From: Hyphomicrobiaceae bacterium
GTDB taxonomy: Bacteria; Pseudomonadota; Alphaproteobacteria; Rhizobiales; Hyphomicrobiaceae
DNA length: 64,000 nucleotides
Direction: 5' to 3'
Assembly (NCBI GenBank): GCA_022844275.1
Contig: JALHMB010000003.1
Location: 434,001-498,000 of the forward strand
The position numbers and the translations under genes are program-made. The first letter of the stretch is position 1; each line of letters starts with the position of its first letter. The notes under the pieces were generated by a model. The model did no database searches and was not told where the DNA came from. It saw only the letters and a program-made list of their open reading frames with translations. This document shows positions 1 to 8,613 of this stretch, piece by piece.

Positions 1-2
1 TC

Positions 3-182
3 AACGGCGGCGTGCTCACCTTCCCTTTCTTCACGATTGAGAACGTCGACGTCGTCGACGCGCGCCACATCATCGTCGGCAATGACAACAACCTGCCGTT
101 CTCGTCGAGCCGGGAGCCAAACGTCGCCGACGACAACGAGTTCGTGCTGCTCGATGTCGAGTCGCTGCTCAAGGCTAAGTAG
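3..182 (+). CDS. Phytase-like esterase family protein, C-terminal end (truncated by the window edge)
   Basis: Only the last 59 codons are present; the frame is open from base 3 to a TAG at 180-182. The peptide contains [13 protein letters not shown], then [11 protein letters not shown] and [12 protein letters not shown]. That pattern matches the C-terminus of the bacterial 'esterase-like activity of phytase' family (beta-propeller-like secreted proteins), where a conserved N-D-N-N-x-P-F motif precedes the last strand. The start, signal peptide and catalytic part lie outside the window. Function is inferred from this short tail only. Confidence 0.6.
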   Translation, partial: NGGVLTFPFFTIENVDVVDARHIIVGNDNNLPFSSSREPNVADDNEFVLLDVESLLKAK

Positions 183-276
183 GGATTTCTACGAAGTCAT
201 TTTGGTTGCGTTTGCAGGAGGCGGTCGCTGAGAGGCGGCCGCCTCTTCTTTGTTTCGAGGGAGAAATCGAGATTAT

Positions 277-546
277 TCAAATCTCGATCACCATCCCGTC
301 TTCGGCGCACTCTTCCGGCACGCGATGGCGGTTGGCCAGCATTTCAGGCCCGAGGTGCGTGAGGACGATGCGCTTTGCCTTGAGCTCGTGGCGGCGGTCG
401 CGGATTGTCGGATAGTTGAGGTGAAAGCGGATCGGCTGCTCGTAATAGTAGCATTCGCAGATCATCAGATCGGCGCCGTCCGCGAGCTTCGGCGTGTCCT
501 CCGTCCAGTCGCCGTCGCCGGCGCCAATCCCCTGGCGAAGATGGTC
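277..546 (-). pseudogene. Remnant of an MBL-fold metallo-hydrolase (3' part only)
   Basis: Read on the minus strand, the frame gives GDGDWTED, then ADLMICECYYYEQPIRFHL, then KRIVLTHLGPEML and a natural C-terminal EDGMVIEI before a TGA. This is the last third of a metallo-beta-lactamase-fold hydrolase of the RNase Z/PhnP-like type, with the metal-binding His in the LTHLGPEM segment. Upstream the frame has no start codon and meets a TAA about 60 bases further on, so the N-terminal two thirds, including the HxHxDH metal site, are gone. It sits next to the 3' end of tRNA-Pro, a common place for integration and deletion scars. The 62-residue stretch that begins at its only internal Met is not likely to be a functional gene. 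Confidence 0.65.
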
Positions 547-623
547 GATAAGTGAACACGTTGAAGCGACTTCGAAACGAGATGCCGCAAGAAAGCTGAA
601 GCGCTGTTAACAGATGGATTCTT

Positions 624-700
624 TGGTCGGAGCGGGGAGATTCGAACTCCCGACCCCTTGCTCCCGAAGCAAGTGCGCTACCAGGCTGCGCTACGCTCCG
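624..700 (-). tRNA. tRNA-Pro, anticodon CGG
   Basis: The reverse complement folds as a full cloverleaf. The acceptor stem is CGGAGCG/CGCTCCG, the D arm contains AGCCTGGTAGCGC, and the anticodon stem CTTGC/GCAAG encloses the loop TTCGGGA with anticodon CGG. The T arm contains GGTTCGAATC-type bases (GAGTTCGAATCTC). Discriminator A is followed by an encoded CCA at 624-626. The gene is 77 nt including CCA. Confidence 0.95.
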
Positions 701-794
701 CCAAATATTCAGCCCGCACGCGGCGGGCTCGGGAAAACGGGCGGCCCAAGGTTACCGAAGGGCCGCGCGCATGGCCTGCCTTATGCCTTTCGGC

Positions 795-823
795 TTGACG
801 AGATGTCAACCCCGACACTATAG
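795..823 (+). promoter_or_regulatory. Putative sigma-70 promoter upstream of rpmB
   Basis: TTGACG at 795-800 is separated by 17 bases from CTATAG at 818-823, close to the alphaproteobacterial housekeeping pattern (TTGACA and CTATAT-like). It lies about 145 bases before the rpmB start codon, which would leave a long leader. The match was found by eye. Confidence 0.4.
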
Positions 824-967
824 AAGCCGCCACACGCTCCGCCAGCGCGCCCCCCGGCGCCCCCACGCGGAGCCTTCTTTCATTCGAGAGGCCCGATTGA
901 GGCTGCCGGCACAAGCTGGCGCCCGGCGGGGGTCCCAAGAGGCCCATATGAGGCCAAGGAGTACGTC

Positions 968-1258
968 ATGACGAGGCGCTGCGAGCTGACCGGCAAGCTG
1001 CCGATGTCCGGAAACCTCCGGAGCCATGCCGAGAACAAGACGCGCCGCGTCTTCCGGCCGAACCTCTGCGACGTCACGCTGCAGAGCGAGTCGCTGAAGC
1101 GCAAGGTCCGCATCCGCGTCAGCGCCCACGCGCTGAAGACGATCGAGCACCGTGGCGGCCTCGACGCCTTTCTAATCAAGGCCAAGGCGGACGAGCTGTC
1201 GGACCGCTGCCGCAAGCTGAAGCGCGAGATCGAGAAGGCAACCGCGCCGGCGGCCTGA
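968..1258 (+). CDS. rpmB: 50S ribosomal protein L28
   Basis: This 96-residue protein is the large-subunit ribosomal protein L28. The diagnostic N-terminal RRCELTGK, the [15 protein letters not shown] stretch and the [20 protein letters not shown] block match the longer alphaproteobacterial L28, which has a charged C-terminal tail rich in Lys and Ala. The ATG at 968 follows an AGGAG (957-961) at normal spacing. The gene is monocistronic: a promoter-like pair lies upstream and a strong hairpin terminator lies 30 bases downstream. rpmG is not next to it. Confidence 0.97.
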   Translation: MTRRCELTGKLPMSGNLRSHAENKTRRVFRPNLCDVTLQSESLKRKVRIRVSAHALKTIEHRGGLDAFLIKAKADELSDRCRKLKREIEKATAPAA

Positions 1259-1288
1259 TCGGCGCGGGCACCAGCCAAGATCATCGAC

Positions 1289-1320
1289 ACGGCGGCCTCT
1301 CGGCCGCCGTTCGTATTTGA
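1289..1320 (+). terminator. Rho-independent terminator after rpmB
   Basis: A 9-bp stem ACGGCGGCC / GGCCGCCGT with a 4-base loop (1289-1310) is followed by a short T-rich tail (TTCGTATTTG). It lies between the convergent rpmB and Sel1-repeat genes and could serve both. Confidence 0.75.
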
Positions 1321-1330
1321 GGCTTTGCAT

Positions 1331-2506
1331 TTAGTTCAGCAGCGACTGCTCGCGCCAGGCGAAGGCGGCCTGCTCGGCTTTGAGGCGATCGGCGCGCGAG
1401 AGCTTCTTGGCGATCTCTTCGAGTGCTGCGTCCTCGACGCCGGCCGCCTTGGCAATGAGGTGCCACTTCACGGCCTCGACCACATTCATCTCGACGCCTG
1501 CTCCGTGCGCGAGACAGCGCGCATAACGGTTCTGCCCGATGGCATTACCTTTCTCGGCGGCGATCTTGAAGTAGTAGGCGCCACGCACCTCGTCAGGCGC
1601 GAGGCCGTGGCCCTTGAAGAGCAGGATGCCGTACTCGACTTCCGCTTCCGTATGGCCGGCCGACGCGGCGCGTCCGATCCAGCGCGCGGCCTCGAAGATG
1701 TTTGCGCTCGTCCCGGTACCCGTCGCGTAGAGCGTCCCGAGATCGTATTGAGCGGCAGGCAAGCCCTGTTCGGCGGAATACTCCATGAGCTGGAAGGCGC
1801 GGATCGGATTTTCGGGCTTGCCGTCGCCGGCGAGGAACAGCAGCGCGAGGTTGTAGGTCGCGAGCGGGTTGCCTTTGCGGCCGGCGATCTCGAGATACTT
1901 GGCGCCGAGACCTGTGTCTTTGGCGACCCCGCTTCCCTGTACGAGCATGGTGCCGACGGCAAGCGCGCCCTCGGCATCGCCGAGCTCGGCCGCCTTGGCG
2001 TACCATTGCGCCGCCGTCACGGGATTCTGCGGCACGCCGAGACCCTCGGCGTGAATGCGCCCGATGAGCGTGTGGGCCTGAGGCTCGCCTTTGGCCGCAG
2101 CCTCTTCTGCGAGCTTGAGGGCCGTGAGGTATTTGCCGAGATCGAAGGCCGTATAGGCGGGATCGCTGTCGGGTTTGCTCGGCGCCTCCGTAGATTGGCC
2201 GAGCGGCTTCATCTTGGCCGAAGACTTGGGCGTCGCCGACGTCTTCACGGGGCGCGCTGCGCCCTTGCCAGGGGTGATCTGTCCGGGCACTGGCGATGGC
2301 GGCGTAGCTGCCTGTGCCGGTGCGCCGCGGGAAGCTTTCGACGGTGGCGACGGCGGCGGCGCGCTCTTGCCCTTCGGCGTCCGGTTGGGGACGGGCTCGG
2401 GCGTGATCGTCTGGCTCCAACTGCTCGTCTGCGCAAGCGCGACGGCTGGAGCCAGCGAGACCACGAACAACGTCGCGGCCACGATGTGCGCGATCCGCAC
2501 GCTCAT
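1331..2506 (-). CDS. Secreted Sel1-repeat (tetratricopeptide-like) protein
   Basis: This 391-residue protein has a signal peptide at residues 1-25 (MSVRIAHIV...ALAQ). A Pro/Ala/Lys-rich linker runs to about residue 105, followed by a solenoid of about six Sel1-like repeats (36-residue alpha/alpha units such as AQWYAKAAELGDAEGALAVG and AARWIGRAASAGHTEAEVEYG). Sel1 proteins of Hyphomicrobiales act as periplasmic scaffolds in envelope or signalling complexes; the partner is unknown here. The start chosen is the ATG at 2506, which overlaps the stop of the upstream ThiE-like gene as ATGA. An in-frame upstream extension (to 2692) lies inside that gene and is not needed. The two genes form an operon. 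Confidence 0.85.
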   Translation of the reverse strand: MSVRIAHIVAATLFVVSLAPAVALAQTSSWSQTITPEPVPNRTPKGKSAPPPSPPSKASRGAPAQAATPPSPVPGQITPGKGAARPVKTSATPKSSAKMKPLGQSTEAPSKPDSDPAYTAFDLGKYLTALKLAEEAAAKGEPQAHTLIGRIHAEGLGVPQNPVTAAQWYAKAAELGDAEGALAVGTMLVQGSGVAKDTGLGAKYLEIAGRKGNPLATYNLALLFLAGDGKPENPIRAFQLMEYSAEQGLPAAQYDLGTLYATGTGTSANIFEAARWIGRAASAGHTEAEVEYGILLFKGHGLAPDEVRGAYYFKIAAEKGNAIGQNRYARCLAHGAGVEMNVVEAVKWHLIAKAAGVEDAALEEIAKKLSRADRLKAEQAAFAWREQSLLN

Positions 2507-3159
2507 GCAACGGCCTCGCCGGTAATGGCGGCATGGGCATTGCGTACGAGTTCGCCGGAGGCGGCCGGCGGTTCGCGCGCGGGAAGGCTCAGGCCGATGA
2601 AATCCGCGCCCGCCGCAGCAAGCTGGCCCGCCTCCTCGGCCGTCGCGACATCGAAAGCCACGACCGGTACCTCGAAGATCTCCGACCACCACGCGACGAG
2701 CTCGCAGCGGCGGCGGTGCGCTTTCACGCGATCGTCCACATGCTCGGGAATGCCGAAAGCGACGTATTCGGCGCCACCCTCGCCGGCCGTCATGGCCTCA
2801 TGACGGGAGCGGCCGGCGTCGACGCCCACGATGCCGCGGCTGCCGACGATCTCGCGAGCCTCCCCGAAAGCCTTGCTGTTGCCGGCCGAGAGATGCACCC
2901 CATCCGCCTTGAGCGTGCGTGCGAGGCGGGCATCATCGCGAATGAGCGCCGCGGCACCAGCCGCCTGTGCGGCACCGATCAGGGTCTGCACATCCGCCGC
3001 GGGCGTACCGTCGGGAACCGTGATCACGACCGAGGCCACGGCCGCCGCCGTCAGCGCCGCCGTGAGCCGGGCGGGTGCGCCGGCTCCTGTCTCGATCGTC
3101 ACCATCAACTGAACTGCGGCCACCGGCCCCCCTCCTGATATTTGGATCGAGCGTATCAT
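2503..3159 (-). CDS. Thiamine-phosphate synthase (ThiE)-like TIM-barrel protein
   Basis: The 218-residue protein has the ThiE/TenI fold pattern: DDARLARTLKADGVHLSAG (the D-G-V-H-L loop of ThiE at about residues 85-93), then SRGIVGVDAGRSRHEA and GGAEYVAFGIPE, matching the G-x-S-x-H and Y-x-x-x-G-P-V regions. Several ThiE active-site positions differ: there is no GPxFPTxTK, and AFGIPEHV replaces AFGPVF. It may therefore be a TenI-like or specialised paralogue, not the main ThiE. No TPP riboswitch was found upstream. It is translationally coupled to the Sel1 gene. Confidence 0.65.
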   Translation of the reverse strand: MIRSIQISGGGPVAAVQLMVTIETGAGAPARLTAALTAAAVASVVITVPDGTPAADVQTLIGAAQAAGAAALIRDDARLARTLKADGVHLSAGNSKAFGEAREIVGSRGIVGVDAGRSRHEAMTAGEGGAEYVAFGIPEHVDDRVKAHRRRCELVAWWSEIFEVPVVAFDVATAEEAGQLAAAGADFIGLSLPAREPPAASGELVRNAHAAITGEAVA

Positions 3160-3188
3160 GATCGAATCGGGCAGAAATCGGACCCCTA

Positions 3189-3217
3189 CTAGGCAAATAC
3201 GCCTTCAAGTTGCCTAG
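3189..3217. promoter_or_regulatory. Perfect inverted repeat in the thiE-like/miaB divergent promoter region
   Basis: CTAGGCAA (3189-3196) and TTGCCTAG (3210-3217) are exact inverted arms with a 13-base spacer. The site lies about 30 bases upstream of the ThiE-like start and 155 bases before miaB. It has the geometry of a dimer-binding operator or a small hairpin; the cognate protein is unknown. Confidence 0.4.
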
Positions 3218-3372
3218 CCACCTAGAAACTTTTCACCCGAATGGTGCATTGCAGCAAGCGAGAGATGTTGTCATAGTTGGATAACAGGGGTGGGGGCGTC
3301 CTGGCAGGAAGCTTGCTCGCGGGATAAGCGCGCGTCGCGTAACCGTCCCGACTGTCCGGAGTTGAGACACGT

Positions 3373-4728
3373 ATGTCATTGCTCAAGAGAGTTTTCATTA
3401 AGACTTACGGCTGTCAGATGAACGTCTATGACAGCGAGCGCATGATGGAAGCGCTGGCTGACGGCGGCTATGCCGAGACCGACGCCCCCGACGATGCCGA
3501 CCTCATCATCCTCAATACCTGCCACATTCGTGAGAAAGCTGCCGAAAAGGTTTATTCCGAGCTCGGCCGCCTGCGCGCCATCAAAGAGCAACGGGCTGAA
3601 GCCGACCGGGAGACGGTCATCGCCGTTGCCGGCTGTGTGGCCCAGGCCGAGGGCGACGAGATCGTTCGCCGCGCTCCCATCGTCGATCTCGTGGTCGGCC
3701 CGCAGAGCTACCACCAGATCAACAGGCTGATCGCCCGCAATCGCGCGACCGCCCGCCCCGTCATCGAGACCGAGTTTCCCGAGGACGACAAGTTCCGCCA
3801 TCTGCCCGAGCGCGCGCAGGTGCCCACGAAAATGCGCCCGGCGAGCGCTTTCCTCACGGTGCAGGAAGGCTGCGACAAATTCTGCACCTTCTGCGTGGTC
3901 CCCTATACGCGCGGCGCGGAATACTCCCGCAGCGTCGCCGCGATCGAGGAGGAAGCGCGCCGCCTGGTCGATGTAGGCGTACGCGAGATCACGCTGCTCG
4001 GCCAGAACGTCAATGCCTATCACGGCGAGGACGGGAAAGGCGGGACAGCCTCGCTCGCTGACCTGCTGCACCGCCTGACGGCCATCGAAGGTCTCGAGCG
4101 CCTGCGATACACGACGAGCCATCCCCGCGACATGAGCGCGGATCTGCTCGCGGCGCATCGCGATCTCACGAAGCTCATGCCCTACCTGCACCTCCCCTTC
4201 CAGGCGGGCTCCGATCACGTGCTCGCGGCCATGAACCGCAAGCATACAGGCGCCGAGTACCTCGATCTCGTCGCCCGCATCCGCGCGGCGCGCCCCGACA
4301 TCGCGCTGTCGACGGACATCATCGTCGGCTTTCCCGGTGAGAGCGAAGCGGATTTCGAGGTGACGCTCGGCATCGTGCGCAAGGTGGGCTTCGCCCAGGC
4401 CTATTCCTTCAAGTACAGCCCGCGCCCCGGCACGCCGGCCGCCACCATGGACGGGCAACTTCCCGATACCGTGAAGATCGAGCGCCTCGCCCGCTTGAAG
4501 GCCCTCCTCGACGCCCAGCAGTCCTCATTCAACGCCGAGTGCGTCGGCCGCGTCCTGCCCGTCCTGTTTGAGCGCCAAGGACGCCGCGACGGCCAGCTCA
4601 TCGGCCGCTCGCCCTACCTCCAGTCCGTGCACGCCGAAGCCGCGCCGGGGCTCATGGGCCGCATCATTCCGGTTGAAATCGCAGGCGCGGGTCCCAATAG
4701 TCTCTCTGGTGTCATCAGGGCAGCATGA
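3373..4728 (+). CDS. miaB: tRNA-2-methylthio-N6-dimethylallyladenosine synthase MiaB
   Basis: MiaB is a radical-SAM enzyme that adds a methylthio group to i6A37 of tRNAs reading UNN codons. The 451 residues show the N-terminal methylthiotransferase domain with cluster ligands C14, C50 and C88. The radical-SAM motif C167-x3-C171-x2-C174 follows, with FCVVPYTRG next to it, and a C-terminal TRAM domain runs from about residue 385. Length is typical. It heads the conserved run miaB-phoH-ybeY-corC, all on the plus strand. Confidence 0.96.
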   Translation: MSLLKRVFIKTYGCQMNVYDSERMMEALADGGYAETDAPDDADLIILNTCHIREKAAEKVYSELGRLRAIKEQRAEADRETVIAVAGCVAQAEGDEIVRRAPIVDLVVGPQSYHQINRLIARNRATARPVIETEFPEDDKFRHLPERAQVPTKMRPASAFLTVQEGCDKFCTFCVVPYTRGAEYSRSVAAIEEEARRLVDVGVREITLLGQNVNAYHGEDGKGGTASLADLLHRLTAIEGLERLRYTTSHPRDMSADLLAAHRDLTKLMPYLHLPFQAGSDHVLAAMNRKHTGAEYLDLVARIRAARPDIALSTDIIVGFPGESEADFEVTLGIVRKVGFAQAYSFKYSPRPGTPAATMDGQLPDTVKIERLARLKALLDAQQSSFNAECVGRVLPVLFERQGRRDGQLIGRSPYLQSVHAEAAPGLMGRIIPVEIAGAGPNSLSGVIRAA

Positions 4729-4808
4729 TATGCTGCCAAGAGACTCGGGTGCCGGGTTGAGTTGCATCGGCCCTGGGTCCACCGTGCAACGGGCCAGGAG
4801 AGCCACAT

Positions 4809-5888
4809 TTGACAACTGCGCGCGGGTCGGCGGCCTCTCGGTCGTCCAAACCCGAAAGGTCCCCCGAGGTTACTCGTGAGGGAATCCGGGCAAAGCACCG
4901 CATCGTCGTACCGTTTGACGACAACCGGCTGCTCGCCCACCTGCTGGGGGAGTACGATTCCCACCTCGCTTTGATCGAGAGCAGGCTCGGCATCGAAGCC
5001 CATGCCCACGGCAATGTCGTCACGCTGACAGGTCCGCAGCCGGCCTGCGAAATCGGACGCGAGGTTCTGAACGCCATTTATGATCGCGTGCGCAAAGGTG
5101 AGAGCGTCACCGCCGGCGACATCGACGGCCTCATCCGCCACGCTCGCTCGGGTGCCCCGCGCAATGACGGCACGGCGCAGATTCGCACGCGCCGACGGAT
5201 AGTTACGGCCCGCACGCCGATGCAGAGCGCCTATATCCGCGCCCTCGACCGACATGATCTCGTATTCGGTGTCGGTCCCGCCGGAACAGGCAAGACCTAC
5301 CTCGCGGTTGCACAGGCCGCCTCCTATCTGGAGCGCGGTCTCGTCGAGCGGATCGTGCTCTCGCGCCCGGCGGTCGAAGCGGGCGAACGGCTCGGCTTCC
5401 TGCCCGGCGACATGCGCGAGAAGGTAGACCCCTACCTCCGCCCCCTCTATGATGCTCTCTATGACGTTCTGCCGCCCGAAAAGGTCGAGCGGGATCTCGA
5501 AACCGGGATCATCGAAATCGCGCCCCTTGCCTTCATGCGAGGCCGCACCCTCGCGCATTCGTTCGTCATCCTCGACGAAGCGCAGAACACCACGAGTATG
5601 CAGATGAAAATGTTCCTGACCCGCCACGGCGAAGGATCGCGCATGGTTGTTACCGGCGATCCGACCCAGATCGACCTGCCTCCCGGGCAGAAGTCGGGTC
5701 TCGACGAGGCGGTGCGCCTCCTCGAGGGCGTGGACGGCATCGACGTGACGCACTTTACCGGTGCGGACGTCGTGCGCAGCGAGCTCGTCGCGCGCATCGT
5801 CGCCGCCTACGACGGCGCGGCGGATTCGTCAGGACTGGACGCAGGTGTGGCCTCGACCCTCGCTCGGGGGCAGAGCCGCACGGAATAG
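4809..5888 (+). CDS. PhoH family ATPase
   Basis: The 359-residue protein is a cytoplasmic PhoH-type P-loop ATPase. The Walker A motif GPAGTGKT lies near residues 154-162. Further C-terminal are FVILDEAQN (Walker B) and MVVTGDPTQIDLP, the sensor region typical of the family. An N-terminal KH-like region (GIEAHAHGNVVTLTG) is present. The start is the TTG at 4809, supported by CAGGAG at 4795-4800 with 8-base spacing; no in-frame ATG gives a full-length N-terminus. Position between miaB and ybeY is the standard alphaproteobacterial order and suggests a role in rRNA processing with YbeY. Confidence 0.93.
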   Translation: MTTARGSAASRSSKPERSPEVTREGIRAKHRIVVPFDDNRLLAHLLGEYDSHLALIESRLGIEAHAHGNVVTLTGPQPACEIGREVLNAIYDRVRKGESVTAGDIDGLIRHARSGAPRNDGTAQIRTRRRIVTARTPMQSAYIRALDRHDLVFGVGPAGTGKTYLAVAQAASYLERGLVERIVLSRPAVEAGERLGFLPGDMREKVDPYLRPLYDALYDVLPPEKVERDLETGIIEIAPLAFMRGRTLAHSFVILDEAQNTTSMQMKMFLTRHGEGSRMVVTGDPTQIDLPPGQKSGLDEAVRLLEGVDGIDVTHFTGADVVRSELVARIVAAYDGAADSSGLDAGVASTLARGQSRTE

Positions 5889-5892
5889 GAAA

Positions 5893-6474
5893 ATGAATAC
5901 GGTTCTGGACCAACCCGCAGTTCCCGGCGGCGATGCCGCCAGTGGCGACGAGCAATCTTGCGACGAAGAACCTCCGTCGCGATTGCGACTTGCGCTCGAA
6001 CGTGTGGATGATGACGGCGACTGGACGGCTTTCGGCCCGGTCGATGAGCTGATTGCGGGCGTCGCTCGCGTGCTCGCCGATGCGGTGGAGCTTTCCGGCG
6101 CTTATCCCGCGACTGCGGCCGTCGCCCTCAGCAGCAATGCAGCCGTACGCCGATTGAATGCCGCCTATCGCGGCAAGGACAAGCCGACCAACGTCCTCTC
6201 CTTTCCCACTCCCGAGTCGCCGCCCGGTATGTCCGACGACGAGCCGCGCGAGCTCGGCGACGTCGTGCTTGCGATCGAGACGCTCCTCGACGAGGCCAAG
6301 GCCACCGGTATACCGCCAGCACATCACTTCCAGCATCTGCTGATCCACGGCCTCCTGCATCTCATCGGCTACGACCACGAGACGGACATGGAGGCCGATC
6401 GCATGGAAGCCCTCGAGACGGCGCTGCTCGCGCGCCTCGGCATTCCCGATCCATACGCGGACGCGCACTCCTGA
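5893..6474 (+). CDS. ybeY: Endoribonuclease YbeY (rRNA maturation factor)
   Basis: YbeY is a zinc-dependent single-strand endoribonuclease involved in 16S rRNA 3' maturation and 70S quality control. The metal site H152-x3-H156-x5-H162 is intact (HGLLHLIGYDH), and the upstream DKPTNVLSFP motif is present. The start is the ATG at 5893, four bases after the phoH stop, giving 193 residues with a 35-residue acidic N-terminal extension. A longer reading from 5761 would overlap phoH and has no support. Confidence 0.95.
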   Translation: MNTVLDQPAVPGGDAASGDEQSCDEEPPSRLRLALERVDDDGDWTAFGPVDELIAGVARVLADAVELSGAYPATAAVALSSNAAVRRLNAAYRGKDKPTNVLSFPTPESPPGMSDDEPRELGDVVLAIETLLDEAKATGIPPAHHFQHLLIHGLLHLIGYDHETDMEADRMEALETALLARLGIPDPYADAHS

Positions 6475-6521
6475 CGCGCCCCGCATTCGCACATTGTGTT
6501 CATCAGTTAGACAAACAGGCC

Positions 6522-7559
6522 ATGGCACTCTCAGACGACACCGGTCCCCGCCCCGAAAGTACCAACGGCAGTGATGCGCCGAAAAACGGTGCTGGCTGGC
6601 TCACCGCCTTGCGCAATCGCCTCGGCCTTGGCGCGCAGCCGACGCTGCGCGACACGCTCGGGGAGACGCTGCGCGTCGAGGACCAGACCGGCACGGGATT
6701 CTCGCCGGCCGAGCGTGAGATGCTGCTGCGCTTGCTCGAATTCGGCACGCTCAAGGTCGAGGACGTGATGGTGCCGCGTGCCGATATCACGGCCATCGAT
6801 GAGGGCGCGACACTCGCCGAGCTGCTCCATCTCTTCGATACGTCCGGCGTCTCGCGCATCCCCGTCTTCCACGAAACGCTCGACGATCCGCGCGGCGTCA
6901 TCCACATCAAGGATCTCATGGCGTACCTGACGCGCGGCGGCGTGCCGGCCGCGCGTTCCGGCGTCACATCGGCCACCGACAGCAGTGCGAATGTTGATGC
7001 GCCGGTGCTGAAGATTGATCTCGCCAAGGTCGATCTCTCGGCGACGATCGCGTCCGCGCAGCTCCGCCGCCGCGCGCTTTATGTCCCGCCCTCGATGCCG
7101 GCGGTGAACCTTCTCGTACGCATGCAGGCGACGCATGTGCACATGGCGCTCGTCGTCGACGAGTACGGCGGCACCGACGGTGTCGTCACAATCGAGGATC
7201 TCGTCGAGCAGATCGTCGGCGAGATCGAGGACGAGCACGACGTCGCCGAGGCCGCCAACATCGTCGAGGACAGCAAGCTCGGCCTGATCGCGCAGGCACG
7301 CACGCCCATCGAGGAGCTCGAGGAGCATCTCGGCGTGAAGCTGCTCAAGAACGGGGAGGAGGAGGACATCGACACGCTCGGCGGCCTCGTTTTCACGCTG
7401 GTCGGTCGCGTGCCGGCGCGCGGAGAGATCGTGCGCCACGAGAGCGGCATCGAGTTCGAGGTCATCGACGCCGACACGCGGCGGGTCAAAAAAGTGCGCA
7501 TTCTCCGTCCGATTCCGAACGAGGATGCGCCGGCTGTACCGCCCTCCGCCGTCAAGTAA
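6522..7559 (+). CDS. CorC/HlyC-type CBS-domain protein (hemolysin family)
   Basis: The 345-residue cytosolic protein has a variable N-terminus and then paired CBS domains: [15 protein letters not shown] with [21 protein letters not shown], and [33 protein letters not shown]-terminal transporter-associated (CorC_HlyC) domain starts at about residue 250. Members are linked to magnesium/cobalt efflux or are unassigned. It belongs to the miaB-phoH-ybeY operon. The apolipoprotein N-acyltransferase gene (lnt) that usually follows in this order is absent here. Confidence 0.9.
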   Translation: MALSDDTGPRPESTNGSDAPKNGAGWLTALRNRLGLGAQPTLRDTLGETLRVEDQTGTGFSPAEREMLLRLLEFGTLKVEDVMVPRADITAIDEGATLAELLHLFDTSGVSRIPVFHETLDDPRGVIHIKDLMAYLTRGGVPAARSGVTSATDSSANVDAPVLKIDLAKVDLSATIASAQLRRRALYVPPSMPAVNLLVRMQATHVHMALVVDEYGGTDGVVTIEDLVEQIVGEIEDEHDVAEAANIVEDSKLGLIAQARTPIEELEEHLGVKLLKNGEEEDIDTLGGLVFTLVGRVPARGEIVRHESGIEFEVIDADTRRVKKVRILRPIPNEDAPAVPPSAVK

Positions 7560-7654
7560 GGTTGATCCCGCAAGACACGCCCTGTGGCGCCCCCGCCGCA
7601 GCGCACCAAGCCGCGATTGCCAACGCGCGCGAGTGGGGTCATATCTCGTCAGCC

Positions 7655-8332
7655 ATGACGATCGTCCACCCCGCTCCCGCAACCATCTACACGGAACCCG
7701 ACTTCCGTGTGCGGGCCGGGGCTGCGCTGCATCGCAGCCCGAGTGATGCGGTATTCGACCCGCGGACGGGCCGCTCATGGTCGCGCAGCGACTGGGATCT
7801 CAATCCCGAGATGCTCGCGGATTTCGATGTCATGGAGCCGCCGCGGCCGGCTGCCGTGCTCGTGCCGGTCATCGCGCGATCCGAGCTCACCGTGCTGCTG
7901 ACCGAGCGCACGGCCAACCTCTCGACGCACGCCGGCCAGATCGCTTTCCCGGGCGGTAAGGTCGAGGCCTCGGATATCGATACCGTCCAGACAGCACTGC
8001 GCGAAGCCGAGGAGGAGATCGGCCTTTCGCGCACGCTCGTCGAGCCGCTCGGCTTCCTCGATGGATACCGCACCGGCACCGGCTTTCTGGTCACGCCGGT
8101 GGTTGCGCTCGTGAAGCCCGATTTCGTTCTGGCCCTCGATCCGGGCGAGGTTGCGAACGCCTTCGAGGTGCCGCTCGCCTTCCTCATGGATCCAGCCAAT
8201 CACAAGCACCACGCGCGCCCGTGGCGCGGCCGTGAGCGGCACTACTACGCCATGCCCTTCGGCGATCACTACATCTGGGGCGCAACGGCGGGCATGCTCA
8301 AGAACCTCCACGAGAGGCTCTACGGGGGATGA
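7655..8332 (+). CDS. NUDIX hydrolase, CoA pyrophosphatase-like
   Basis: The protein carries a NUDIX box at about residues 100-122 (GGKVEASDID, then ALREAEEEIGL), preceded by TANLSTHAGQIAFPGG, the signature of the NudL/CoA-diphosphatase subgroup. These enzymes cleave CoA derivatives or nucleoside diphosphates. The start chosen is the ATG at 7655 (225 residues). A TTG at 7562 would add 31 residues that look unlike the family. The stop overlaps the start of the next gene as ATGA, so the two are co-translated. Confidence 0.88.
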   Translation: MTIVHPAPATIYTEPDFRVRAGAALHRSPSDAVFDPRTGRSWSRSDWDLNPEMLADFDVMEPPRPAAVLVPVIARSELTVLLTERTANLSTHAGQIAFPGGKVEASDIDTVQTALREAEEEIGLSRTLVEPLGFLDGYRTGTGFLVTPVVALVKPDFVLALDPGEVANAFEVPLAFLMDPANHKHHARPWRGRERHYYAMPFGDHYIWGATAGMLKNLHERLYGG

Positions 8333-8598
8333 TACGGGTCATCATCGAGAACATCGTCCTGTTTCTCCTGCCGACGGCCGTCTACGCCATCTATATTCTG
8401 CTGACGCGGAAGCAGGGTGAGCAAGGCACAGGCGTATTCGACGACGCGCCTTTCTTCTGGCTTATGCTCGCCGGAACCGGACTTGTTTTGCTCGTGCTCG
8501 TTGCCTTCGGCTCGACATCGGGCGGGAAGCCCGGCCAGAGCTACACGCCACCCTCCATTGGCTCGGACGGCAAGATCGATCCCGGTGGACTGAAGTAA
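8329..8598 (+). CDS. Small two-helix membrane protein (DUF6111-like)
   Basis: The 89-residue protein has two transmembrane segments (residues 3-24 and 43-62) separated by a short polar loop and ends in a soluble tail rich in Gly, Pro and Ser. It resembles the small DUF6111 proteins found between nudix and cca genes in Hyphomicrobiales; the family name is from memory. It overlaps the nudix gene by four bases. Function unknown. Confidence 0.75.
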   Translation: MIRVIIENIVLFLLPTAVYAIYILLTRKQGEQGTGVFDDAPFFWLMLAGTGLVLLVLVAFGSTSGGKPGQSYTPPSIGSDGKIDPGGLK

Positions 8599-8613
8599 TC
8601 CTGGTCAGGCGCC

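Noticed and set aside
1325-2803. 492-codon plus-strand open frame across the Sel1/ThiE-like genes
   Set aside because: Both minus-strand genes have clear domains and a coupled ATGA junction; the plus-strand product has no recognisable motif.
2503-3372. TPP riboswitch before the ThiE-like gene
   Set aside because: The minus-strand leader has no CTGAGA or ACCTGATC-type THI elements.
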